DNA of 19,220 nucleotides from positions 1 through 19,220 of the forward strand of contig DAOVTM010000015.1 in NCBI GenBank assembly GCA_030633145.1, in the 5' to 3' direction. The position numbers and the translations under genes are program-made. The notes below the pieces were generated by a model. That model searched no databases. It had not been told where the DNA came from and saw only the letters and a list, made by a program, of their open reading frames with translations. Below are positions 1-7,269 of this stretch, piece after piece; within the stretch, counting starts at the first letter, position 1, and each line of letters begins with the position of its first letter. This stretch comes from Desulfobulbaceae bacterium. Its GTDB lineage: Bacteria; Desulfobacterota; Desulfobulbia; Desulfobulbales; Desulfobulbaceae.

Positions 1-1852
1 ACAAACCTCATTTCCCGAGGGAATATTGGTCAATATGGCAAATAAGTATTACCAAACCTCTCCTCTCGGTATTGAGTTACAGAACGTTATACAGGGAAAA
101 ATAGATAGTGACAGTGCCCGCTTGAATGCTGTTTTAAAGCAGGATGAAACATTTTTAAAAAATTTTGGCTTAGATGAGCTGGACACTGAAACTAAAGATG
201 ATAAAGGAGGCACCGGCAGTATAATCATCGCCTCGGCTGGGTTTATTGTTGACGATTTTGGCGAACCCATTGGTTCGTTAATCATTGGTAAAGTACTTAA
301 TAAGTATGATCCCCCCCTTATACAGTTATATGAAGCCACTGGCTCAGCGGCTGCTTTTTTTATTGACGATGTCCCCCTGGCAATGGCTGGCTTCAGCAAT
401 GAGAAATCAGAAAATAATGACAATATTGCTCTGCGGATAGCCCAAAAAACACTTGAAAAAATATACACATCCAACAAGCCGGTAAATATAAATCAGTCGT
501 TGGCTGGTGCTAATTATCTAACGACCTGTTTGCCGATTATCTCGTATGAGAATGAGAAAATTGGTGTCATCCTGGCCGGTATTCCTGAAAAACAGATTAT
601 TGATTCGCAACAGTTAATGATGTCAACGAGTATTGAGGTAAAAAAAGATATTCAAAAATGGCTGGTGATTATTGGCCTGATTGCTTTGATATTTTTTGTA
701 GGGGTCTCATTATTTATCGCTGTCGGCATTGTTCGACCGATCAAAACTGTAACCGGCATGGTTAAAGATATTGCCGAGGGCGAAGGTGACCTTACTGCTA
801 GAATTACTCTTGACAGTAAAGATGAACTCGGTGAACTGGCACAAGAAATTAATACATTCATAGCAAAATTGCAGGAAATCATTACAGATGTGGTCGTGAG
901 TACTGCCAGGCTTGATACCTCTTCAAAAGGACTTTTTTCTTTTTCAGCTGACATGGCCTCAGGAGCAGAAGAAATGGCCTCACAATCTGGAGTTATCGCA
1001 TCTACTGCTGAACAGATAAATGTTAACATGAACAGCATATCAGCATCCTCCGACCGAATGTCGTCAAAGTCGAAAGATATCTCTTTGTCAGCAGAAGAGA
1101 TGTCCAATAACATAAATAGCGTGGCCGTATCTGTTGAGCAGATGACTGCTTCCATTGGTGAAGTTGCTCATAATACCGGCAAGGCCGCTGCTTTGGCCGT
1201 TAAGGCCTGCGATCTCAGTACTGTTTCCAATGCCGATATGGTAGAATTAGATACCTTATCTGTTGGTATTGGCACTATTGTAGATGTAATCAACAAAATT
1301 ACGAGGCAAACAAAATTACTTGCTTTAAATGCGACCATAGAAGCTGCCGGGGCGGGTGAGGCAGGAAAAGGATTTGCCGTTGTTGCCAACGAGATTCGAG
1401 AGTTATCCAAACAAACGGCAGCGGCCACCGAAGACATTACTGCTCAAATTGAGGGCATGCAGGAGCGAATCGCTTCTTCTGTCAAGAAGATTAAAGAGAT
1501 ACTGGATGTAAATAAAGACGTTCAAGAAGTTACAGTCTCAATTTCTGCTTCGGTCGAGGAGCAGTCTTTTACTGCAAATGATATTTCCAAAACAGTATCT
1601 GAAACATCGCTTGGAGCTTCATCTGTTTCACAGACTATTAATGAATTTTCAGTTGAAATTGATCAGGAAATTCTCAGATCAGTTAAAGAGGCTGTTAGCG
1701 GAACCAGCGAAGTGTCTATCAACATTCAGGCTATGAATGCGGTATCTCAGGATATAGCACAAGGTGCAACCGGCGTTGCCTCAGCTTCTGAAGAACTGGC
1801 TGCATTGGCAGCTCAATTGAAAAACTTGGTTTCTACGTTTAAAATTAATTGA
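1..1852 (+). CDS. Methyl-accepting chemotaxis protein, 5' end outside the window
   Basis: This is a transmembrane chemoreceptor that would pass a ligand signal to the CheA/CheW kinase array. The frame is open from base 2 with no stop before the edge, so the N-terminus and first membrane helix lie outside. Numbering from the TTG at 26 (not claimed as the start), residues 1-210 look like an extracytoplasmic Cache-type sensor, 212-234 form one membrane helix, about 235-288 are HAMP (P238, then DELGEL at 267-272), and the rest is the coiled-coil signalling domain. The hairpin tip is at 430-460 (LLALNATIEAAGAGEAGKGF). Two positions that are usually N and R in the tip are K430 and G442. No C-terminal CheR-docking pentapeptide is visible; the protein ends in FKIN. 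The gene is visibly more AT-rich than the genes after it and converges on a minus-strand operon 23 bp away. The family call is secure; the ligand is unknown. Confidence 0.93.
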   Translation, partial: QTSFPEGILVNMANKYYQTSPLGIELQNVIQGKIDSDSARLNAVLKQDETFLKNFGLDELDTETKDDKGGTGSIIIASAGFIVDDFGEPIGSLIIGKVLNKYDPPLIQLYEATGSAAAFFIDDVPLAMAGFSNEKSENNDNIALRIAQKTLEKIYTSNKPVNINQSLAGANYLTTCLPIISYENEKIGVILAGIPEKQIIDSQQLMMSTSIEVKKDIQKWLVIIGLIALIFFVGVSLFIAVGIVRPIKTVTGMVKDIAEGEGDLTARITLDSKDELGELAQEINTFIAKLQEIITDVVVSTARLDTSSKGLFSFSADMASGAEEMASQSGVIASTAEQINVNMNSISASSDRMSSKSKDISLSAEEMSNNINSVAVSVEQMTASIGEVAHNTGKAAALAVKACDLSTVSNADMVELDTLSVGIGTIVDVINKITRQTKLLALNATIEAAGAGEAGKGFAVVANEIRELSKQTAAATEDITAQIEGMQERIASSVKKIKEILDVNKDVQEVTVSISASVEEQSFTANDISKTVSETSLGASSVSQTINEFSVEIDQEILRSVKEAVSGTSEVSINIQAMNAVSQDIAQGATGVASASEELAALAAQLKNLVSTFKIN

Positions 1853-1875
1853 TTTGGAATGTACAGCTACCAACT

Positions 1876-3150
1876 TTAATTGCCTTTCAGGGCCGGGTTA
1901 TAGTAGCCAAATCTGAGTTCTGGAAAGAGATCCTTGAGTTGTGCTAACCAGTTCAGCATCCCCATGGCAGGCTCGTCCGGAGCGTGTTGGACGACCTTAC
2001 GGTAATATTCAGGATCCATATTCAGGTTGCGTAGTTGGATGAGGTCAGGATGATGCGTATTAATTAGTTGACAGAGAGCCGCAAATTCCTCTGGATCATC
2101 GGTGAATCCAGGCAGGATAAAGTAGTTCAGGGAGACATGTTTTCCTGCTTCCTTCATCACCCGGATTGACTGGAGTACATCGCTGAAGGTAAACCCGGAA
2201 GGCCGATAATAGCGTTGGTGAAACTCGAGCCGAGCCGAGTTCATGGAGACCCGAATGGAGTCAAGACCAGCCCCGGCCAGTTTTTCCACAGCCCCGGGCA
2301 GGCTGGCATTGCTGTTGAGGTTGATGGTTCCCCTCTCTGTTTCCCGCCGGATCAAGCGAATAGCCCGTTCCATGGTCTTGGCCTGCATGAGCGGTTCCCC
2401 CTCACATCCCTGACCAAAACTGACCACTGCCTGGGCTGCGCTCTTGAGATGGGGAATCGCAATCTGGGCAATCTCTCTGGCAGTGGGGACAAAGTTAATC
2501 CGATCCTGGGTGGCAGGACAACAACCCGAAGGCTGGAGTGAGATACAGCCCACGCAGGCAGCATTACAGACCGGAGAACAGGGCAGGGGAGCCTCCCAGC
2601 GACCGAGGAAATAGTTGCGGGCTGCGGGACAGCCATAGGTGAGGCAGCATTTGCCCAGATGCTGGATGAGGCGGTTGTCGGGATGGGCCTTGAGCAGCCG
2701 AGCTGTTTTCCGGTTGATCGTTTCCTGGTTAAACTGGTTATCATCCTGACGGATATCCTGGTCGCTGCGAAAGGCTGCGACCCAGAACCGGTCGTCCATC
2801 CATCCCACTGCAGTATAGGCGAACAGGGGCAGCATGGGGGCATTGTCCCCGCTCTGGTAGGCAGCGGTATAAACAGCGGTATGAGCCGGTGACATGAAGG
2901 CCGCCACAGCGGATATTGGCGAACCGCTTTTGTATGGATCCTGATCGAGCAGGGCTGGTTCCCCGCTGTCCAGATCCATACCCACCGGTAACCTTCCAGG
3001 CAGGACAAAGAGTTCACTGCCCTGGGGCAGCTCAATCAGTTCCTGTTGATCCGGTAGGAAAAAACGGCTGCCACTGGCCCCGGCCATGGCAAGACCGTCA
3101 TAATCAACGATCTCACCCGCACTGTTGGCAAAGACAAGACTGGGCTTCAA
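1876..3150 (-). CDS. Radical SAM protein with extra cysteines and an unassigned N-terminal region
   Basis: This 424-residue protein is probably a radical S-adenosylmethionine enzyme. The cluster motif CX3CX2C is C195, C199, C202 inside CSPVCNAACVGC. The glycine/glutamate motif typical of the SAM site is represented by GQGCEGEP at 246-253, and the TIM-barrel-like part follows (LNSNASL, then SIRVSMNSA, then LNYFILPGFTDD). About 190 residues precede the core and match no domain I can name. They contain C168, C169 and C174; C191, C210, C211 and C249 lie around the core, so a second metal site is possible. The ATG at 3150 is chosen because the protein reads well from there and a weak AGGG lies upstream. 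It starts 19 bp after the 141-residue gene and is last in the glgP group. Reaction and substrate are unknown. There is no SPASM-like C-terminal cysteine block. Confidence 0.85.
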   Translation of the reverse strand: MKPSLVFANSAGEIVDYDGLAMAGASGSRFFLPDQQELIELPQGSELFVLPGRLPVGMDLDSGEPALLDQDPYKSGSPISAVAAFMSPAHTAVYTAAYQSGDNAPMLPLFAYTAVGWMDDRFWVAAFRSDQDIRQDDNQFNQETINRKTARLLKAHPDNRLIQHLGKCCLTYGCPAARNYFLGRWEAPLPCSPVCNAACVGCISLQPSGCCPATQDRINFVPTAREIAQIAIPHLKSAAQAVVSFGQGCEGEPLMQAKTMERAIRLIRRETERGTINLNSNASLPGAVEKLAGAGLDSIRVSMNSARLEFHQRYYRPSGFTFSDVLQSIRVMKEAGKHVSLNYFILPGFTDDPEEFAALCQLINTHHPDLIQLRNLNMDPEYYRKVVQHAPDEPAMGMLNWLAQLKDLFPELRFGYYNPALKGN

Positions 3151-3169
3151 TTTGGCACCCTATTCCCTG

Positions 3170-3595
3170 TTATTTACTACGCAGGATTGCACCCAGCACC
3201 GACTCAACAGAGTTATAGACATCAAGATCCTCACCAAAGATATCCATGATGGCCGGATGATTGATCAGGTCTTCAATAATATAGGCGGTCAAATAGAGGC
3301 TGAGAATATTGGGATCCTGCACCAGGGTACGGATGTCGGCGATCTTGAGGCGGATCTCAAACTCCTCCATATCAGCCGGTTCCCGTAGCTGTCTTTCGAC
3401 TCCTTCCTGGATAGCCTGCACATTATTGGTCTCAATAATATGGTCATCCAGGAGGTGCTGAACCAGTTTGATGGCCAGTTCCGGAGCCTTCTCCCTGGCA
3501 TTGTTGAGAATAAAGTGCCGTTCCCGTTCCCGTTTTCGGTCCAGGGCATCAATGGCATTATTTGTGGATCTGCTTGGGTTAATGTGGCGGGCCAT
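3170..3595 (-). CDS. Uncharacterised 141-residue protein between glgP and the radical SAM gene
   Basis: I do not recognise this protein. It is soluble-looking, with no signal peptide, no membrane helix and no cysteine. The first 30 residues are basic (MARHINPSRS, then RKRERERHF); the remainder is mostly helix-forming and rich in acidic and aliphatic residues (VQHLLDDHIIE, LYLTAYIIEDLINHPAIMDIFGED). The ATG at 3595 is supported by an AAGAGG Shine-Dalgarno seven bases upstream on the minus strand. It lies 70 bp after the phosphorylase stop and 19 bp before the radical SAM start, so co-transcription with both is likely. Coding status rests on the good ribosome site, tight packing and coherent amino-acid composition. 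No function is proposed. Confidence 0.78.
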   Translation of the reverse strand: MARHINPSRSTNNAIDALDRKRERERHFILNNAREKAPELAIKLVQHLLDDHIIETNNVQAIQEGVERQLREPADMEEFEIRLKIADIRTLVQDPNILSLYLTAYIIEDLINHPAIMDIFGEDLDVYNSVESVLGAILRSK

Positions 3596-3665
3596 GGTAA
3601 AACCTCTTGTCTGTTTGCAGGTAAAATTTTAGCTGAAATTGCTGCTAAAAGGTGTCAGGAAATAA

Positions 3666-5852
3666 TTAAATATCACTTTGATACAGTTTTTGAAAACCCG
3701 CTATTCGGGCCGCTGTATTCGGTTCAAGATCGATGTTATATTTTCGCACATATTCTGCCGCCATCCGATGGGTGTTAAAGATCGGCACATTGAGCTGCAG
3801 GTTGTTGACGGCAAGGTCAAGGTATTTGTTCGGCTGATTATAGAAGAGATCCAGCACCCTGGGCAGTAGCTGGTAAAACGATGCTGAGTCTTCGGCATAC
3901 AACAGGGTGGCCGGGTCTTCACTGAGGCTGTCATCATTCATCGGCCCTTCGTAGCCGAATTTCCAGCCGGTTTTTCCCCCATGATACCCCTCTACCCACC
4001 AGCCGTCCATGACGCTGAGGTTGGGTACCCCGTTCATGGCCGCCTTCATGCCGCTGGTGCCGGATGCCTCCAGCGGTCTCTTGGGGCTGTTGAGCCAGGT
4101 GTGTACCCCGGAGACCATCATCTTGGCAATCTTCATGTCGTAACCGGGGATAAAGACCAGCCGAGCCAGACCCTTGCTGCGGCGGTAAAGCTCTTCCTGA
4201 TTGTCCAGGATCAGTTTCAGAACCGATTTGCCCGGTTCATCCTGGGGATGAGCCTTGCCAGCAAAGAGGAGGTTGAGCTGCCAGTTGTTCTCCACCAGGA
4301 TATTGGCCAGGGTCTTGAGGTTGTCAAAGATCAGGTCTGCCCGTTTATAGGTGGAAAACCGTCTGGCAAAACCAATGGTGAAGACCCCGTAATCCAGGCC
4401 GTAGTCCCCGGTGAGATGGGAGAGATAATTGGGCGGATCAATCCAGGTGTTGACCATCTGGGTACGATGATCCGCAAGCATTGTGTTGACATAGTCGATC
4501 AGGGTCTTGTTGTCCTTGTCCCAGGCCTGCTGCAATTTGCGGTGAAATTTGGCGTTTTCCGTGATTGCGTCCTGGGCAAAGATGCCGGGATCGTCACGCC
4601 AGCCGGAAAGATCGTCAGTGGAATCAAAGACCTCGGCTCTGGCTCCGCTGATCCAGGTCAGATGGTGTACTCCATTGGTGATGGCCTTGATCTTGTCGGC
4701 AAATTCCGGGAACTGTTGGCGGGTAACATCCCGATGGAGACGGCTGACAGAGTTTACAGCTCGGTTGACCCGCATGGCCAGGGCTGTGAAGTTGTAATCA
4801 TGGGGGGATTCCGGGTCACTGGCCAGCAGGTTGAGGATCTGGCGGCAGGTATCATGGCTGATGCCGGTGTAGAGGGAGCGGGCAAAGCGGTCATGCCCGG
4901 CCTTGACCGGGGTGTGGATAGTATAGACGATGTGTTTGGCGACTTCCTTTGCTGCGTTTTCAATGTCCCTGTCGGTCATTGACTCGTGATACCCTGCTCC
5001 CATGGTCTTCTCAAGCTGGCGGAGGATCAGGTGCAGGGTTACTGCCACCCCATGCTGTTCGTTGAGGTGGATGGTGTTGGGGGTTAGACCCAGGGTCTGC
5101 TTCAGGGGCAGGATACAGGAGCCGAGCATTCGCCGCTGGTTGGCCTTCATGATCGCTGATTTTGCGTTATAGAGGCGCAGTCCTGCCTCCTGCACCCAGG
5201 GGGGAGACTCGGGAATAGAGTAGTCCAGCAAAAATTCCGGGACAAAATAATCCAGCTCTTCACTGATCTCCATTTTCATCCAGACGTGAGCCTTGGCCTC
5301 GGTGGGGTGGTCGTATTCATTGAAGAAAGGCACCGTCAGTACCAGGGGCTGGCCTGGGTTGTCAGGATCCTGTAACTGGAACAGGCCTGGCGTTTTTTCC
5401 GCTGACCAACTGGTGGCCTGATCGATCTGTCCAACCTTGGAATCCACGATCTGGGAGAAATAGCCCTCCTTATAGAGCAGGGAGACCGCCATCACCGGGA
5501 TATGGGTGTCGGCAAAGCTCTTCAGGGTGTCACCGGCCAGAACCCCCAGACCGCCGCTATAATTTGGGATCTTGCGCGGACCTTCCCTGTAATTGTCCAA
5601 CAGAGCCTGGATGGCTGGGTCACTGGATCGGGTAAAGGCCTGCTCGTTGAGAAAGTCGAGTACCGGATGAAAAACATCCGGATCCGCCCCTATCTCCATG
5701 GAAATATAGACCACGGAGTTGCCTTGTGGGTTTGAGAGCTGTCCCCAGACCCGGTCAAAGACATCTTGGGTTACTCCAAAAAAGGAACCAAAGCGGTTGG
5801 AGCAGATCAGCTCGTTTAACTCGTTTATTTGAATTGATTTTTCCGGTATCAC
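3666..5852 (-). CDS. glgP: Alpha-glucan (glycogen/maltodextrin) phosphorylase
   Basis: It cleaves alpha-1,4-glucan ends with phosphate to give glucose-1-phosphate, using pyridoxal phosphate, in the cytoplasm. At 728 residues it resembles the shorter bacterial branch of GT35 phosphorylases (the TIGR02094 kind) rather than the roughly 800-residue E. coli type. Visible signatures are VVYISMEIG near residue 48, NYSGGLGVLAGDTLKSFAD in the N-terminal part, HLNEQHG in the middle, GFARRFSTYKRADL, and the cofactor motif EASGTSGMKAAMNG with the expected Schiff-base lysine at K603, followed by DGWWVEGY. The start is GTG at 5852; an in-frame stop lies five codons upstream (5865-5867) and no Met lies near, so this choice is constrained although no strong Shine-Dalgarno is present. 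It heads a minus-strand group with the 141-residue protein and the radical SAM protein, and diverges from the pal-like gene. The family is certain; glycogen versus maltodextrin preference cannot be read. Confidence 0.96.
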   Translation of the reverse strand: MIPEKSIQINELNELICSNRFGSFFGVTQDVFDRVWGQLSNPQGNSVVYISMEIGADPDVFHPVLDFLNEQAFTRSSDPAIQALLDNYREGPRKIPNYSGGLGVLAGDTLKSFADTHIPVMAVSLLYKEGYFSQIVDSKVGQIDQATSWSAEKTPGLFQLQDPDNPGQPLVLTVPFFNEYDHPTEAKAHVWMKMEISEELDYFVPEFLLDYSIPESPPWVQEAGLRLYNAKSAIMKANQRRMLGSCILPLKQTLGLTPNTIHLNEQHGVAVTLHLILRQLEKTMGAGYHESMTDRDIENAAKEVAKHIVYTIHTPVKAGHDRFARSLYTGISHDTCRQILNLLASDPESPHDYNFTALAMRVNRAVNSVSRLHRDVTRQQFPEFADKIKAITNGVHHLTWISGARAEVFDSTDDLSGWRDDPGIFAQDAITENAKFHRKLQQAWDKDNKTLIDYVNTMLADHRTQMVNTWIDPPNYLSHLTGDYGLDYGVFTIGFARRFSTYKRADLIFDNLKTLANILVENNWQLNLLFAGKAHPQDEPGKSVLKLILDNQEELYRRSKGLARLVFIPGYDMKIAKMMVSGVHTWLNSPKRPLEASGTSGMKAAMNGVPNLSVMDGWWVEGYHGGKTGWKFGYEGPMNDDSLSEDPATLLYAEDSASFYQLLPRVLDLFYNQPNKYLDLAVNNLQLNVPIFNTHRMAAEYVRKYNIDLEPNTAARIAGFQKLYQSDI

Positions 5853-5917
5853 GTTTACTGTAAGTTAAAGATGGAAAGTAGAAGGCTGAAGCAGGAGGAG
5901 TCTGCCCGTGCAGCACC

Positions 5918-5955
5918 CTCTCTCCTGTCTCCTCTATCCTGTATCCTGACTTCTG
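5918..5955. repeat. Intergenic CAGGA-type polypurine repeat
   Basis: Read on the minus strand this is a run of near-repeats of GGAGACAGGA / GGATACAGGATAG. Similar tracts occur just after crcB (15899-15933) and just after the DUF190 gene (16279-16300); the unit GGATRCAGGATAG is shared with the latter at 12 of 13 positions. It lies in the 218-bp space between the divergent glgP and pal-like genes. It looks like a dispersed non-coding repeat; function unknown. Confidence 0.55.
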
Positions 5956-5960
5956 GCAAG

Positions 5961-6018
5961 GGAATTCCTTTTCCTGCGGAAAATTGTTGAATTTTGTTGA
6001 ATTCCTCTCCTGTTCGGT
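5961..6018. repeat. Direct repeats upstream of the pal-like gene
   Basis: Two imperfect copies of GAATTCCTYTYCCTG...CGG lie about 38 bp apart (near 5962 and 6000). Between them is a perfect 10-bp tandem duplication, TTGTTGAATT at 5984-5993 and 5994-6003. The position between divergent genes makes them possible regulator sites, but they may be simple duplications. No convincing -35/-10 pair was found; the best AT-rich candidate, TATATT at 6053-6058, is too close to the ribosome site. Confidence 0.4.
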
Positions 6019-6070
6019 TAGGATGTTTGATTTCAATAGGAATTACTTCTGATATATTATGGAGGCTAGT

Positions 6071-6595
6071 ATGAAAATAAGCAGGGCTTTGATTTTATGT
6101 ATTTTTTTTGTTGCCTTGACCCCGTTTGTCCTGACAGGATGCAGCGATAAGGGCAAGACCGCACCAGAAGGGACTCCGGGAGACCATGAGGCTCTCGGGC
6201 CGACGGAATCCCTTGAGACAGAGGTCAATCCAGAGAGTAATATCATGGAGGGGCGAACCTCCGGTCCCATGCTGCCGGTCTATTTTGATTTTGACTCCGC
6301 AGGTATCCAGGGAGAACAGGTGATCCGGGTAGAGGGAAACGCTGATTTCATCAAGGATAATCATGATCTCAGGATTCGTATTGAGGGCAACTGTGATCCA
6401 AGGGGAACCAGGGAGTACAACCTGGCTCTGGGTGAGCGCAGGGCATTGACTGCCAAACGGTACCTGGTCAACCTTGGTGTTGAAGCGGATCGCCTCTTTA
6501 CGGTGAGCTGGGGTGAAGAAAAGCTGTTACTGTTTGGGCAGGACGAACATGCCTGGGCGCAGAATCGACGTGATGATTTTGTTATTGTTGAGTAA
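6071..6595 (+). CDS. Pal-like OmpA-family outer-membrane lipoprotein
   Basis: This is a peptidoglycan-associated lipoprotein, anchored by lipid in the outer membrane and binding the cell wall through its OmpA-like domain. The ATG at 6071 is preferred over the in-frame ATG at 6059 because GGAGG (6061-6065) sits five bases before it and the signal peptide then begins MKISRAL. The lipobox is LTGC with C24 as lipidation site and Ser at +2, which favours outer-membrane sorting. The 174-residue product has an acidic/proline linker, then VYFDFDSAGI, GNCDPRGTREYNLALGERR and NRRDDFVIVE, which match the Pal core; the usual GH(T/C)DERGT is GNCDPRGT here. No tol genes lie beside it in the window. It precedes the Skp-like gene by about 135 bp, which holds an inverted repeat. 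It could be a Pal paralogue rather than the Tol partner. Confidence 0.88.
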   Translation: MKISRALILCIFFVALTPFVLTGCSDKGKTAPEGTPGDHEALGPTESLETEVNPESNIMEGRTSGPMLPVYFDFDSAGIQGEQVIRVEGNADFIKDNHDLRIRIEGNCDPRGTREYNLALGERRALTAKRYLVNLGVEADRLFTVSWGEEKLLLFGQDEHAWAQNRRDDFVIVE

Positions 6596-6621
6596 TGATC
6601 CATTTGTAACAATTCTGTTTT

Positions 6622-6706
6622 CTCACCACAGAGATCACAGAGGTCACAGAGAAAAAGAATTCATTTTCAGTTTGTTCTCTCTGTGTCCTCTGTGTCCTCT
6701 GTGGTT
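6622..6706. repeat. Imperfect inverted repeat of CACAGAG units
   Basis: The left arm (about 6622-6654) reads CACCACAGAGATCACAGAGG followed by TCACAGAGAAA. The right arm (about 6675-6706) reads TCTCTCTGTGTCCTCTGTGT followed by CCTCTGTGGTT, nearly its reverse complement. Each arm is itself built of 8-9-bp repeats. The transcript could fold into a long hairpin with about a 20-nt loop. It lies between the pal-like and Skp-like genes, just upstream of the Skp ribosome site. Elements built of CACAGAGGA units are, as I recall, scattered in many bacterial genomes; copy number here is unknown. Confidence 0.75.
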
Positions 6707-6730
6707 AATCTACAAAAAAGGAGTGAAAAA

Positions 6731-7261
6731 ATGAACAAGTACAAGAAGTTTACCAGTTTTGCTGTTGTCTTTGTTTTTCTTATGATCAGTGGTATAGCAA
6801 CTGTACCGGCCAGTGCCGCCGCTAAAGTCGCAGTGATTGATATCCAGAAGGTTCTTGTTGAGTCCAAGGCTGGCATCAAGGCCAAGGCGACCATGGAAAA
6901 AAAGATGGAGCAGTTAAAGGCTGGTCTGGAAAAGGATGAGAAGGCCCTGATCGCCTTGCAGAAGGAGATGGAAAAAAAGGCATCTGCCTGGAGCGAAGAT
7001 AAGAAAAAAGAAAAGGCGGTTGAATTCCAGAAAATGCGTCGTGATTTACAGGTTAAGCAGGATGATGCCAACATTGAGATGAAAATCCTGCAGGACAAGC
7101 ACCTGACCCCGATCATGAAAAAACTGGAGACCATTGTCGCCGATGTTGCCAAGGCCAAGGGTTTTACCATTGTCCTGCCACGCAACGGTGTCCTCTATTT
7201 TGACAAGGCGGTTGATATTTCTGCGGATACCACCAAGGCATTAAACGCCAAAATGAAATAA
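6731..7261 (+). CDS. OmpH/Skp-family periplasmic chaperone
   Basis: This is a Skp-like holdase that would escort unfolded outer-membrane proteins across the periplasm. The ATG at 6731 is chosen because AAAGGAG (6717-6723) precedes it with seven bases between, and a clean signal peptide follows (MNKYKKFTSF, hydrophobic core, cleavage after PASA). An upstream in-frame ATG at 6683 would put the repeat sequence into the protein and spoil the signal peptide. The mature part opens with KVAVIDIQKVL, has a long lysine/glutamate-rich helical arm (about residues 45-120, coiled-coil tentacle), and closes with VAKAKGFTIVLPRNGVLYFD, the second half of the Skp body. The 176-residue length is normal. It is followed eight bases later by the 4Fe-4S/DUF3786 gene, so the two are probably co-transcribed. 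Confidence 0.9.
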   Translation: MNKYKKFTSFAVVFVFLMISGIATVPASAAAKVAVIDIQKVLVESKAGIKAKATMEKKMEQLKAGLEKDEKALIALQKEMEKKASAWSEDKKKEKAVEFQKMRRDLQVKQDDANIEMKILQDKHLTPIMKKLETIVADVAKAKGFTIVLPRNGVLYFDKAVDISADTTKALNAKMK

Positions 7262-7269
7262 AAATCAGC

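Noticed and set aside
49..1437. Minus-strand open frames opposite the chemoreceptor
   Set aside because: They are antisense shadows of the repetitive Ser/Ala-rich coiled-coil coding sequence.
2352..3035. 227-codon minus-strand frame inside the radical SAM gene
   Set aside because: It is an alternative frame of a clearly coding gene, with Pro/Ser/Arg-rich nonsense composition.
3981..4982. 333-codon + strand open frame opposite glgP
   Set aside because: It is antisense to a phosphorylase whose motifs run through the whole stretch; composition is that of a complementary-frame shadow and no ribosome site precedes it.
5755..6036. 93-codon minus-strand frame spanning the glgP start
   Set aside because: It overlaps the glgP N-terminus in another frame and crosses the intergenic repeat; no homology is recognisable.
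6059..6070. ATG at 6059 as start of the pal-like gene
   Set aside because: GGAGG lies inside this extension and serves the ATG at 6071, which also gives the better lipoprotein signal peptide.
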